From CG2-30-51-40 sp041753575 (GTDB taxonomy: Bacteria; Desulfobacterota; DSM-4660; Desulfatiglandales; Desulfatiglandaceae), in the NCBI GenBank assembly GCA_041753575.1, contig JBGSUA010000099.1, forward strand, positions 1-64,000: a DNA stretch of 64,000 bases, given 5' to 3'. The notes under the pieces were generated by a model. That model did no database searches, was not told the origin of the DNA, and saw only the letters and a program-made list of their open reading frames with translations. The translations under genes and the position numbers were made by a program. This document shows, piece after piece, positions 41,877 to 51,020 of the stretch. Positions within the stretch are counted from its first letter, which is position 1. Each line of letters starts with the position of its first letter.

Positions 41877-43808
41877 ATGATTATGACAAAGTTTGCATAT
41901 TTACGGCTGGTTTTGTTCTCAGTTCTGCTCCTGAGCCTTCCCCCGTCAATCAGCGGGGCCGGGCCGGAGTCCGCAACCTTATCTGAACCTGATCAAGGGA
42001 GTTCTCTGCACCACAGTGAAGCCTCATTTCTATTTGCACACCCAATGGAATCCATTTTTATAGCGGTCTCATTAAGCGCCCTTATCTTTTTTATCGCTCT
42101 TCTCGCTATGAGAGCACACTATTTAAGGAAGGAAAGCAAATCGGTTTCGGCGGCAAGAGAGGTTCTTGAAAGAGATACACTTAAGAGAACTGCTGAAATA
42201 TCCTCTGCCAAGGAAAGGCTTGAAAGGGAGATAGGAGTTCGATCGCAGACTGCGGCTACCCTGAGGGCGGTAGTTGACACTATTACCGAAACACTCGTGG
42301 TTCTCGATCCGGACGGAAAGGCCATCATGGTGAACGAGGTTGCCGCAAGGAGGCTCGGGCGGACTCCTGGTGAAATCGAGGGAAAGAATATATTTGAGCT
42401 TTTCCCCGAGGATATCAAGGCGAGAAGAAGGTCGGTTTTTGAAGAAGCCATCAAAACAGGAAGCCCTTCAAGGACGGTGGACGCCAGAGACGGCAGGCAC
42501 TATGAAACCAACTGGTATCCCATATCGGATAAAGCAGGGCGATTCAATTACATGGCCGTCTTCGCGGTGGATATAACCGAAAGAGGCAGGGCCGAGGAAG
42601 AAAGAATAAGGACCGAAAAGCTTGAATCTATAGGGCTTTTAGCCGGGGGGATAGCCCATGATTTTAATAACCTTCTGACAGGTATCATGGGTTTTGTGGA
42701 TCTTTCAAAGACATTCTCCCAACCTGATAGTCGGCAGCACAAATATCTTTCCGAAGCCCTCGCCCTGTGCCACAGGGCCAAGGAACTTACGCGCCGCTTC
42801 ACCACCTTTTCAAGGGGCGGAGATCCGGTCATGAGGGCTATTGAACTATCATCGCTGATAAAAGACACGATCATGCTGGTTCTCTCAGGTTCAAACGTAG
42901 ACAGCGAGATCTCCCTGCCAGAGCATATCTGGGAGGTGGATTGCGACGAAAGACAGATGAGAGACGTTTTTACAAGCATCATCACCAACGCCAAAGAGGC
43001 AATGCCTTCCGGCGGAAGGATCGAGGTTTCGGTAGCGAACATAGATGAACTGCCTGCCGATCTTCCCGGCATTCCAACCCGGAGCCGCGACGGATGGATG
43101 TATGTGGCCATAAGTGATACCGGGATAGGCATTCCGGCCGAAAACTTTCCAAAGCTTTTTCTTCCATACTTCTCAACCAAACAAAGGGGCGCGCAGAAGG
43201 GAATGGGCCTGAGTCTTCCGACCGCCTACTCCATCATAAAAAGACACGGCGGAACCATACATGTGGAATCGGAGCTAGGCAGGGGAACCACGGTTCATAT
43301 CTATCTGCCCAGGGCTTCCTCAGCATCCCGGCCGGCACTCGAGGAAAGAGAAGAACAAACTGGCGGAACTGAGCGGATCCTCATCATGGACGATGAGGAT
43401 ACCGTCCTCGATGTGGCAGCCTCCATCCTCGAAAGGGGGGGCTTCGAGGTAACAGCCTGCAGGGAAGGCAAAGAGGCCCTTGAGATTTACCGCAAGGCAA
43501 TGGAGGAGAAAAACCCCTTTACAGGAGTCATCCTTGATCTGACCATCCGTGGTGGCATGGGAGGAAGGGATGTTGTAAAAGAACTTCTCTTAATTGACCC
43601 GCATGTAAAGGCAATAGTATCAAGCGGCTATTCTGAAGACCCGGTCATGAGCAATTACTCCACATTCGGCTTTTGCGGAGCAGTGGCGAAGCCCTATGAC
43701 ATAAAACTTCTCTTGAGGGCTGCCAACCGAACATTCAGGACCCGAAGCGCCAAACCGGGAGATCGAGGGAATTCCTACGCCAATGCTGCATCGAAGGATA
43801 GGCCTTGA
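41877..43808 (+). CDS. Hybrid sensor histidine kinase (PAS-HisKA-HATPase-REC)
   Basis: 643 residues. Signal/membrane segment at the N-terminus and a second at about 62-82, coiled coil, PAS (about 125-235: VVLDPDGKAIMVNEVAARRL), HisKA with His in GGIAHDFNNLLTGIMGFV (about residue 259), HATPase (DTGIGIPAENFPKLFLPYF; GMGLSLPTAYSIIKRHGG), and a C-terminal receiver (ILIMDDEDTVLDV, phospho-acceptor Asp in VILDLTIRGGMGG at about 553, AKPYD). NtrB-like kinase with attached receiver. No separate response regulator adjoins; the next genes are a small Cys protein and an efflux set. Confidence 0.9.
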   Translation: MIMTKFAYLRLVLFSVLLLSLPPSISGAGPESATLSEPDQGSSLHHSEASFLFAHPMESIFIAVSLSALIFFIALLAMRAHYLRKESKSVSAAREVLERDTLKRTAEISSAKERLEREIGVRSQTAATLRAVVDTITETLVVLDPDGKAIMVNEVAARRLGRTPGEIEGKNIFELFPEDIKARRRSVFEEAIKTGSPSRTVDARDGRHYETNWYPISDKAGRFNYMAVFAVDITERGRAEEERIRTEKLESIGLLAGGIAHDFNNLLTGIMGFVDLSKTFSQPDSRQHKYLSEALALCHRAKELTRRFTTFSRGGDPVMRAIELSSLIKDTIMLVLSGSNVDSEISLPEHIWEVDCDERQMRDVFTSIITNAKEAMPSGGRIEVSVANIDELPADLPGIPTRSRDGWMYVAISDTGIGIPAENFPKLFLPYFSTKQRGAQKGMGLSLPTAYSIIKRHGGTIHVESELGRGTTVHIYLPRASSASRPALEEREEQTGGTERILIMDDEDTVLDVAASILERGGFEVTACREGKEALEIYRKAMEEKNPFTGVILDLTIRGGMGGRDVVKELLLIDPHVKAIVSSGYSEDPVMSNYSTFGFCGAVAKPYDIKLLLRAANRTFRTRSAKPGDRGNSYANAASKDRP

Positions 43809-44158
43809 ACGCGATCAGATTCGCCCACCCTCTCAACGAAGAGGTGAAAAGTATTGCCGGATGGTACCTGTTTTCTAAAGAGGGGACGATCCGGATAGGA
43901 GGCGCCAACGTCCTTTTCTTTGTTGGCCATGGTGTTATTGACTCCTCATGCTGCGGCTTCGGAGGCTGCCGCTTTGCCCTGGTTCCAGGGGCCGTTGTTG
44001 CATTGAAATACGCCCAAGACGATCAGGGAAGGCCTGTCTCTCTAGTCGCCCCTATAAACGATCCCGCAACAAGGGAAGAGATACGAGACCTCTTGATGAG
44101 AAGCGAAGGGGTCTCGCAGGTGAACTTCAATGCAACCGGCGGGTGGAATTACCTGTGA
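43805..44158 (+). CDS. Small protein with CCGFGGC motif
   Basis: 117 residues from TTG 43805, overlapping the kinase stop by 4 bases with GAAGGATAGG upstream, so translationally coupled. Central motif DSSCCGFGGCRFALVPG gives three cysteines, then a hydrophobic VVALKYA stretch and a C-terminal helix (NDPATREEIRDLLMRSEG). I do not recognise a characterised family. Might bind metal or be redox-active; gene order suggests a link to the kinase signal. Confidence 0.65.
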   Translation: MNAIRFAHPLNEEVKSIAGWYLFSKEGTIRIGGANVLFFVGHGVIDSSCCGFGGCRFALVPGAVVALKYAQDDQGRPVSLVAPINDPATREEIRDLLMRSEGVSQVNFNATGGWNYL

Positions 44159-44191
44159 TTTTTGGCAAATGATTGGGAGAATTCAAGAATA

Positions 44192-45358
44192 ATGAAAAAG
44201 GCCGTTCCTGTTGTTGTCCTCTTTCTAGCCGCCGCTGCGGCTGTCTATTACTTCCTGATCCTTCCCTCCGACCGCTCAAAGACCGAGATAAAGACATCAG
44301 GCCACGTGGAGGCAACGGAGGTTGACATGAGCTTCAGGCTCCCCGGACACGTGGGCCGGCTTTACGTTGACGAAGGGGCAAGAGTGAAGAAAGGCGAAAT
44401 CGTAGCGGAGCTTGAACAGGATACCCTTTCCGCAAGGCATGCCCAGGCATCAGCCCTTGTCAGGGAACTTGAGACCAGGCAGGCATCCCTTGCAATAGCA
44501 ATTGATCTAAAAGAACGGCTCCTTGAGGCAGATATCAGGAGGGCACAGGCCGGCAAATCCGCGGCAAACGCCCGCTATCAGAGCCTCAAAAGCGGCTCAA
44601 GGGAACAGGAGATCGCCGAGGCAAAAGCCGCCATGGACAGAGCCAGATACGAGTGGGAGAACCGCAGTCGCGACGCAGAGCGACTGAAGGAGCCCTATCA
44701 ATCGCGCATCATCTCACCGAGCCAGTACGACACTGCAGTTACCGCGGCAGATGCAGCCAAGGCCGCATACCTCGCCTCGACAGAGCGCTACAAGCTCGTG
44801 AAGGCAGGTCCCAGAGAAGAGCTTGTAATGGAGGGAAAGGCCCAGCTCGATGGTACCGATGCGGTACTAGAGGCAGCGGAGGCCGGCCGAAGGGAGATAG
44901 AGAAACTCAAACTGGATCTGAAGGCCCTGGAGGCCCAGACAGACCAGGCACGGGCACAGCTTTCCATAGCATCGGATGACCTCGACAAGTCAAGGCTCCG
45001 CGCGCCCTTTGAAGCCTTTGTGACCGTAAAGGACGTGGAGGAGCACGAATATGTCCAGCCCGGGACACCGGTTGTTACCCTGGCAAGGCTAGATGAGGTG
45101 TGGGTCAAAACCTATGTGCCTGAGACGCAGCTCGGCCTCGTGAAGCTCGGTCAGGAAGCGGAGGTGATATCAGACACATTTCAGGCAAAGAGATATCCGG
45201 GCCGGGTGACCTTCATCTCCCCTCAGGCGGAGTTTACACCCAAGAACGTCCAGACAGAGGAAGAGAGGATCAAGCTGGTGTTCCGCATCAAGGTGACCCT
45301 CAAAAACCCGGATCAGGAACTTAAACCAGGCCTTCCGGTGGATGTGATTCTGAGATAG
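44192..45358 (+). CDS. HlyD-family membrane-fusion protein (YhiI/EmrA-like)
   Basis: 388 residues from ATG 44192 (GGGAGA 11 bases upstream; TTG 44162 possible). N-terminal membrane anchor (AVPVVVLFLAAAAAVYYFLI), biotinyl-lipoyl half (RLYVDEGARVKKGEIVAELE), long coiled coil (about 80-250), second lipoyl half (RAPFEAFVTVKDVEEHEYVQPGT region), and a beta-barrel. Bridges an inner-membrane ABC exporter to an outer channel. Followed by two ABC ATPase genes; the permeases are missing. Confidence 0.9.
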   Translation: MKKAVPVVVLFLAAAAAVYYFLILPSDRSKTEIKTSGHVEATEVDMSFRLPGHVGRLYVDEGARVKKGEIVAELEQDTLSARHAQASALVRELETRQASLAIAIDLKERLLEADIRRAQAGKSAANARYQSLKSGSREQEIAEAKAAMDRARYEWENRSRDAERLKEPYQSRIISPSQYDTAVTAADAAKAAYLASTERYKLVKAGPREELVMEGKAQLDGTDAVLEAAEAGRREIEKLKLDLKALEAQTDQARAQLSIASDDLDKSRLRAPFEAFVTVKDVEEHEYVQPGTPVVTLARLDEVWVKTYVPETQLGLVKLGQEAEVISDTFQAKRYPGRVTFISPQAEFTPKNVQTEEERIKLVFRIKVTLKNPDQELKPGLPVDVILR

Positions 45359-45362
45359 CGCA

Positions 45363-46277
45363 ATGAAGGCAGTTGAAGTGGAAAACCTCTGCCGCTCCTT
45401 CGGCGGGACAAAGGCCCTGGACGGCCTCACCTTCTGGGTGGAGGAAGGGGAAATATTCGGTCTGGTGGGTCCTGACGGATCGGGGAAAACGACCTGTCTG
45501 AGGATACTGTGCGGACTCATGGAACCGACCGGAGGAAGGGCCATGGTGCTGGGCTCGGATGTTGGTTCAGATCCTGAGGCCATAAAAAACCATGTAGGCT
45601 ACATGGCCCAACCCGCAAGACTCTACGAAGACCTGACGGTAAGAGAAAATATTGAGTTCTACGCGGATCTCTATGAGGTGCCTAAGGATCGCTACAGAGA
45701 CCGCATGAAACGCCTCATGGAGTTTTCAGGCCTTGCGCCGTTCAAGGACCGCCTCTTCCGCAATCTCTCAGGCGGCATGAAACAGAAGGTGGGCTTGAGC
45801 TGCACCCTCATCCATACTCCCAGGATACTCTTTCTGGATGAGCCCACAAACGGCGTTGACCCGGTATCGCGAAGGGATTTCTGGAAAATCCTCTATGAAC
45901 TGAGGAGAGAAAACGTAACGATTGTTGTGGCCTCAACCTACTTGGATGAGGCGGACCGCTGCCACAGGGTGGCCTTCTTCGACAAAGGAAAGGTAAGGAT
46001 GGTAGAGGAGCCTCTGGAGCTGAGAAAACTCCTTACAGACAGGCTCTTCAACATAACCGTTGCGGACCGAAGGAGAGCCATGGCGATACTGAGAGCCCTG
46101 CCGGAGGTATCAGACCATTACGTATTCGGCGCAGGTATCCATCTCCTCTTGAAGGATAAGGCTGATCCGGCTTCTGTAGCGTGCGCCCTTGATATGGAAG
46201 GACTTAAAGGATTCAGGATGGAACCGGTTCATCCCAGCCTGGAAGATGTATATCTTTCCATCCTCAAGAAAGGCTAG
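45363..46277 (+). CDS. ABC-2-type exporter ATPase (first)
   Basis: 304 residues. Walker A LVGPDGSGKTTCLRILCGLM, Q-loop YMAQPARLYEDLTVREN, signature NLSGGMKQKVGLSC, Walker B LFLDEPTNGVDPVSR, and a switch position that reads ASTYLDEADR (TxxxxE without the usual His: the His is replaced by Tyr). ABC-2/DRA type, as in RbbA/YhhG sets that use two ATPases with HlyD. 4 bases after the HlyD stop. Confidence 0.9.
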   Translation: MKAVEVENLCRSFGGTKALDGLTFWVEEGEIFGLVGPDGSGKTTCLRILCGLMEPTGGRAMVLGSDVGSDPEAIKNHVGYMAQPARLYEDLTVRENIEFYADLYEVPKDRYRDRMKRLMEFSGLAPFKDRLFRNLSGGMKQKVGLSCTLIHTPRILFLDEPTNGVDPVSRRDFWKILYELRRENVTIVVASTYLDEADRCHRVAFFDKGKVRMVEEPLELRKLLTDRLFNITVADRRRAMAILRALPEVSDHYVFGAGIHLLLKDKADPASVACALDMEGLKGFRMEPVHPSLEDVYLSILKKG

Positions 46278-46282
46278 ATGCC

Positions 46283-47281
46283 ATGACCCCGGCAGTGGAA
46301 CTAAGAGATGTGGTGAAGCGCTTCGGGGATTTTACGGCCGTTGACCGCATAAGCCTGGATGTGGCCCACGGAGAGATATTTGGTTTTCTGGGGCCGAACG
46401 GCGCAGGCAAATCCACCACCATCCGAATGCTCTGCGGACTTCTAAGGCCTACCTCGGGCAGGGGTTTTGTCAACGGGCTCGACATGGCAACCCAGGCAGA
46501 GGTGATAAAGGCGAACCTCGGATACATGTCGCAGAGATTCTCCCTCTATGACGATCTCAAGGTTGAGGAGAACATGCGGCTTTTCGGAGGGATCTACGGG
46601 CTTGACTCCCCTTCCCTCAGAAGAAGGATTGAGGAGGTACTGACACTCATATCCCTTAAGGAGAGAAGGCAGTCCATTACTAAGGAACTGCCGACCGGCC
46701 TGAAACAGAGACTTGCCCTGGGATGCGCCCTTCTCCACGAACCGCGCATGGTCTTTCTGGATGAGCCCACTTCAGGGGTTGATCCCGCAACCAGGAGGGC
46801 CTTTTGGGACCTTATTTACCGCCTGGCGGAGGAAGGTGTCACCATCTTTGTCACCACCCACTACATGGAGGAGGCTGAGTACTGCAACCGGATCGGTCTC
46901 ATAGACAAAGGAAGACTGATAGCCCTCGGATCTCCCGGAGAGCTTAAGGTAAGGCACCTGGAGGGTACCGTCTATGAGCTTATGGTTTCCGATGTGCTGG
47001 CGGCGGTTGAAGCCCTTTCAGGTAGCGAGGGCGTTCTGGATGCGGCCATATTCGGCCGCTCCATCCATGTGCGATTAAGAAAGGATGCCGAGGCAGATAG
47101 GGCCATAAAGCCCTCCCTTACCTCCGCAGGCATCGAGATGAGGGAGATCAAGGCGATCGAGCCCACCCTCGAGGATGTCTTTGTGGCCCTGGTCGGGAAA
47201 AGGGAGACGGCCGAAGCACCCACTGGCCGAACTGGGCACCAAGATATGCAGGAGATGGTTCGGGCTAACCGCAATGGATGA
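46283..47281 (+). CDS. ABC-2-type exporter ATPase (second)
   Basis: 332 residues. Walker A FLGPNGAGKSTTIRMLCGLL, Q-loop YMSQRFSLYDDLKVEEN, signature-equivalent ELPTGLKQRLALGCAL, Walker B VFLDEPTSGVDPATRR, switch TTHYMEEAEY with His. The signature LPTGLKQ replaces LSGGxxQ, so with the preceding protein this makes an asymmetric pair (one degenerate site in each). A C-terminal DUF4162-like extension follows, then TGHQDMQEMVRANRNG. Its TGA overlaps the next ATG (47278). Confidence 0.9.
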   Translation: MTPAVELRDVVKRFGDFTAVDRISLDVAHGEIFGFLGPNGAGKSTTIRMLCGLLRPTSGRGFVNGLDMATQAEVIKANLGYMSQRFSLYDDLKVEENMRLFGGIYGLDSPSLRRRIEEVLTLISLKERRQSITKELPTGLKQRLALGCALLHEPRMVFLDEPTSGVDPATRRAFWDLIYRLAEEGVTIFVTTHYMEEAEYCNRIGLIDKGRLIALGSPGELKVRHLEGTVYELMVSDVLAAVEALSGSEGVLDAAIFGRSIHVRLRKDAEADRAIKPSLTSAGIEMREIKAIEPTLEDVFVALVGKRETAEAPTGRTGHQDMQEMVRANRNG

Positions 47282-47343
47282 ACATGAGGGGTTTTGTTCT
47301 CAACCAAAAAGGCGGCGCGGGCATAATGGATAAGCAGGAATAG
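47278..47343 (+). pseudogene. Start of a lost ABC-2 permease gene
   Basis: ATG 47278 overlaps the ATPase stop (ATGA), the classic coupling to the next gene, but the frame gives only MNMRGFVLNQKGGAGIMDKQ and ends at TAG 47341. ABC-2 permeases of such sets begin with MNMRR-like residues and run about 370 codons. Only the first few codons appear original; the rest was lost at a junction near 47.3 kb. Confidence 0.45.
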
Positions 47344-47603
47344 CAAGCCCGTAATGCGGCTCGACCGTCCTGACCTCTGATAACTGGGCTAAGAATTTCT
47401 GAAAATTTCATTTCGACACCCGCCGGGTTTCAAGACAACAACTACTTTTCGAGAAAGAACACAGACACTCACCCGAAAATCAAGGGTTGCCAAAATAATC
47501 CGCCTGTTTGGCCTTGACACAACTCGGCTATCCGCCTAGAGTTATTGGGCAGGTAACAAGCTCTTATCACGTATTATCCTTCACCAGAGTGACTAATTCT
47601 TAG
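47344..47603. other. Junction region between efflux set and polysaccharide island
   Basis: 260 bases without a credible gene. GC drops here and stays lower through the island. No transposase, tRNA or direct repeat recognisable by eye. A promoter for the island is likely in this stretch (TTGACA-like TTGACACAACTC near 47514), but no convincing -10 partner was fixed. Confidence 0.3.
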
Positions 47604-48494
47604 GTGGAGCATGACAATAGACTCTTCGCAGGGCTGATTGGCTTGGCTGATACATGTGTCTGCATGTTTCTTTATGGCAAGAGCGCCTACTATGATATAG
47701 CGCATAGCGCTGTTGCATCCCTCCTGGAGAAAACAGATTTTGATATATTTCTGGCAGTTGATCAGGCGAATGCCGGTAGCCTCAAGTTGCAACCCTCCTC
47801 CCGCATACATATCAAACAGATGTTCGGCATGGTTCGTGTCGGTCATCGTTCAATACCATTCCTGTTGAAATTTCAGGCTCTCAAGGCGTGTTTAGATCTC
47901 ACAAAAGCAGATCAGATATTGTTGATGGACGCAGATACATTCCTGGTCGCTAATATTGGCGACAAGGAGATTCGAGATGCCATACAAGGATATGACTTTG
48001 GCATGGTTGAGCAGCGAACAATCAAAGGGTCCTCTATGACAAGATGTGACTTCCTTGAGCATTACAGGAAACATACACTGGTTTGGTTTGATTCTCACTC
48101 AAAGCCTCCTTTACTGAGCGATTTTCGTTTTTATAACAGCGGAGTTGTCCTGGGAAGGAATTCAGCATTTGCATCACTCACTGATTGGGCGATAAAAACC
48201 ATCTCTTTCAGAACAGAAAACCACCAGATTGGGCAGCATATGATAGCAGATCAAGATTATTTTCAATACTGGATGAACACGCTTTATCCAGGATGCTGTA
48301 AAACACTTGAGTGGAAATGGAATCACTGCCCACACTGGGATGATAGTTTTCCCAACCCTCAAGCATTAGTACTTCATTTCAGTAATTTTTGCAGGGGGCC
48401 TGACAGGTTACATCTTCTTCGCATATTTTGTTATAAGCGGTTGCACATTGTCAAAAAGTTGCTTTTTAAGGACAGAGGCGCCAATCTTAAATGA
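47604..48494 (+). CDS. Glycosyltransferase-like protein with DxD motif (GT8/GT-A fold)
   Basis: 296 residues. GT-A type: DxD in ILLMDADTFLVANIGD, preceded by a region FLLKFQALKACLDLTKADQI, and FYNSGVVLGRNSAFASLTDW, the FNSGV element seen in GT8-like enzymes, and a late H-x-S (ALVLHFSNFCRG). GTG start at 47604 is uncertain; an internal ATG stands at codon 21. First gene of the run of transferases; its stop overlaps the next start (ATGA). Confidence 0.75.
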   Translation: MEHDNRLFAGLIGLADTCVCMFLYGKSAYYDIAHSAVASLLEKTDFDIFLAVDQANAGSLKLQPSSRIHIKQMFGMVRVGHRSIPFLLKFQALKACLDLTKADQILLMDADTFLVANIGDKEIRDAIQGYDFGMVEQRTIKGSSMTRCDFLEHYRKHTLVWFDSHSKPPLLSDFRFYNSGVVLGRNSAFASLTDWAIKTISFRTENHQIGQHMIADQDYFQYWMNTLYPGCCKTLEWKWNHCPHWDDSFPNPQALVLHFSNFCRGPDRLHLLRIFCYKRLHIVKKLLFKDRGANLK

Positions 48495-49312
48495 CCGATG
48501 ACTTAAATCTAGGAATTGTTATTGTAACCTATAACTCTGGGGCGGTGATAGGCTCTTGTCTTCATGCCATGGGACCTGATTTGCACCCCAATGTCCTGAT
48601 TGTTGATAACGATTCAAGAGATGAAACGGTTGCAATCGCAAGATCTTATGGGATAAGAACCATGAGACAAAAGAAAAATGTGGGTTTCGGTCAAGCGGCC
48701 AATCGTGGGGCACAAGCATTAGAAACCAGATTCCTCTGTTTTCTCAATCCTGATTGCAAAGCCGATAGAGATTTCTTTTATGAAGGCGTTAATCTTTTGC
48801 AAAAACAACGCAGTTGCTGCGCCGTGCCTAAGTATATACATGAAAGGGGATCAACAATAAGCGGCGCCCAGCCGGGATACACGCGGCTCAAGCTTTTTGC
48901 TGACATGATTTATTCCAATTGTGGCTACTTACAAATCTATCGTTCTATGGAGCGGCTCCCTGGCTTTCATGACATGAGCTGGCTCTGGCCCTATGGGGCC
49001 AGCTTTTTTATTGAGAGAGAGACATTTTTTAAGATCAAAGGGTTTTCAAAACGATATTTCATGTATATGGAAGACGTTGCCATTGGCTTGGAGTTATACC
49101 GTATCGGCAGCCGGATTATTGAATTTGAAAGCAAGGTTGAGCACCTCGCAAGGGAAGGATCAGACATAGGCAAGTTACAACGCCGCCGATTGCTAAACCG
49201 GGCTAGATGCCATTACGCTCGCGAACAATATGGTTTGTTATTTGCTTTATTGATGAGGTTTATAGGTCTGTCCGCTGAGTTTCTTCAGTGGCTTATAAGG
49301 AACCATAGATGA
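48491..49312 (+). CDS. Family 2 glycosyltransferase (rhamnosyltransferase-like)
   Basis: 273 residues. GT2: LGIVIVTYNSGAVIGSCLHA, VLIVDNDSRDETVAIARSYG, NVGFGQAANRGAQALETRFL, FLNPDCKADRDFFYEG, and the acceptor-side WPYGASFFIERETFFKIKGF plus YFMYMEDVAIGLEL. Probably adds a deoxyhexose to the growing surface glycan on the cytoplasmic face. ATGA overlaps on both sides. Confidence 0.88.
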   Translation: MTDDLNLGIVIVTYNSGAVIGSCLHAMGPDLHPNVLIVDNDSRDETVAIARSYGIRTMRQKKNVGFGQAANRGAQALETRFLCFLNPDCKADRDFFYEGVNLLQKQRSCCAVPKYIHERGSTISGAQPGYTRLKLFADMIYSNCGYLQIYRSMERLPGFHDMSWLWPYGASFFIERETFFKIKGFSKRYFMYMEDVAIGLELYRIGSRIIEFESKVEHLAREGSDIGKLQRRRLLNRARCHYAREQYGLLFALLMRFIGLSAEFLQWLIRNHR

Positions 49313-50193
49313 TTTACTATTTCCTGCCGGACCGCGGGATATTTGGAGGAGTGAAAGTCGCCTGCCGGTTCATAGAAATGATTATTTCCCTTGGGGGAAA
49401 AGGTGCGATTGTACTTCCTGAAGGGATTGCCCCCCAATGGTTCCATGTCTCCGTTCCTGTGATGAAGGAAGAAAAGGCCCTGCCCCTTGTCAAGAAAGAT
49501 GACTGGGTGATGATCACTTGGCCACCCGACTTTCGCCGCCTTAATTCACTTACCGCCAGGCTTGTCTGTCACTGCCAGGGGACAGATGAACTGATGGATG
49601 AGATATTTGCTGATTATTCTTGTTGGATATTGACTTGCTGGAGGCAGGCATCCGATTATGTGATGGAAAAGTTCAATCGCCCTACAACTCATGTGGGAAT
49701 TTCAATACCGGATTGTTTTTTCTATGACGGCGCTCCTAAATTGGATAACAGGGTTGCCTATATGCCAAGGAGAGGTTTCCCAATAGTACGAGCCTGTATG
49801 CGCCGATGCCACGGGCTTGACTTTGATCCCCTGGACGGGCTCGATGAGCACGAAGTCAGCAGACGCCTAAAACGGGCAGGCATATTCATCGCAACTTCTG
49901 TAGGGGAACAGTTCGGATTGCCGGCCCTGGAAGCGATGGCTGCGGGATGTCTCGTTATCTCCGTTCCGGTGAAAGGCGGCTTTGAGTATCTGTTGCATAA
50001 GAGAAACTGCCTGATAGCTGAACCAACTGAGCTGGCTGGAACCCTTCGGTGGGTAACCCTCCCAGAAAATGAGGCATTACGAATTCGGCTGCGCAGTCAA
50101 GCAATAGCTACCTCATTGCGCTATCGAAGAATCCAGCAATTAAGGCTTTTAAAAGATCAGACAAATACCTCCCTCAGGGGCTTATTCGCATGA
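49309..50193 (+). CDS. GT-B (family 4-like) glycosyltransferase
   Basis: 294 residues, shorter than usual for GT4. Starts YYFLPDRGIFGGVKVACRFI; the donor half has FIATSVGEQFGLPALEAMAAG then CLVISVPVKGGFEYLLHKRN, the E-x7-E region of GT4 enzymes. ATGA overlaps to both neighbours indicate translational coupling. Confidence 0.82.
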   Translation: MIYYFLPDRGIFGGVKVACRFIEMIISLGGKGAIVLPEGIAPQWFHVSVPVMKEEKALPLVKKDDWVMITWPPDFRRLNSLTARLVCHCQGTDELMDEIFADYSCWILTCWRQASDYVMEKFNRPTTHVGISIPDCFFYDGAPKLDNRVAYMPRRGFPIVRACMRRCHGLDFDPLDGLDEHEVSRRLKRAGIFIATSVGEQFGLPALEAMAAGCLVISVPVKGGFEYLLHKRNCLIAEPTELAGTLRWVTLPENEALRIRLRSQAIATSLRYRRIQQLRLLKDQTNTSLRGLFA

Positions 50194-50939
50194 CTATTGC
50201 CGGCGTTACGGTAATAATTATTTCAAGGGGACTGAAAGCGTTGCTCAACCAGTGTCTCACGAACCTTGATTCGGCTGCAAAGACAGCCGGCCAACACTTA
50301 ACTGCCCGAGTGGTGCTCGTTGACAACGCCTCGGAAATTCCTTATCAATTAGAAGATTTCGATTTTGATGGCATTAACTTACTACGTTTTGACAAGGATC
50401 ATTCCTTCTCCCGCGCAAATAATATAGCCGCCCAGACATATCCCAATGACTTCTTTCTTTTACTAAATAATGATGTTCTGCTAAACAAGAATACTCTCAC
50501 CGCCATGCTGCACGTATTGCAAACCATTCCAAATGCTGGGCTCTGCGGCACCAGGCTGCTTTTTCCAGACGGAACGATTCAGCATTGCGGTGTCGTATTT
50601 GGCCCAGGTCCTGTTGGACCTTATCACTGTATGAGGAGAACGCCGGGGCAACTTGCGGCAAGGACTCTTTCTGAATACCAGGCTGTAACAGGCGCTTGTC
50701 TTCTGGTGAAAAAGGAGCTATGGAACTCTGTCGGCGGATTTGACGAAAACTATCCTTTTGGACTGGAGGATATTGATTTCTGTTTGAACGCACGCTTATC
50801 AGGATGGCGTGTTTTTTGTGATAACAGCACCGATTCTTTGCATTTTGAATCGTCAACCCCAGGCCGAGTCGAAAAAGATGTAACTTCGAGAAAACTGTTC
50901 ATGAAAAAGTGGAATGGAAGATTTACTATAGATGGTTGA
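50190..50939 (+). CDS. Family 2 glycosyltransferase
   Basis: 249 residues. TVIIISRGLKALLNQCLTNL, VVLVDNASEIPYQLEDFDFD, SFSRANNIAAQTYPNDFFLL, LNNDVLLNKNTLTAML, and QAVTGACLLVKKELWNSVGG, then FDENYPFGLEDIDFCLNA: complete GT2 set. Starts within the stop of the previous gene. Confidence 0.87.
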   Translation: MTIAGVTVIIISRGLKALLNQCLTNLDSAAKTAGQHLTARVVLVDNASEIPYQLEDFDFDGINLLRFDKDHSFSRANNIAAQTYPNDFFLLLNNDVLLNKNTLTAMLHVLQTIPNAGLCGTRLLFPDGTIQHCGVVFGPGPVGPYHCMRRTPGQLAARTLSEYQAVTGACLLVKKELWNSVGGFDENYPFGLEDIDFCLNARLSGWRVFCDNSTDSLHFESSTPGRVEKDVTSRKLFMKKWNGRFTIDG

Positions 50940-51020
50940 TTATATTAAGCATCAACTTGCCATGCCTTTCCATCCACACATCCGTAAAACCATAACTCTT
51001 AGTAACATCTAGGTAACGCT

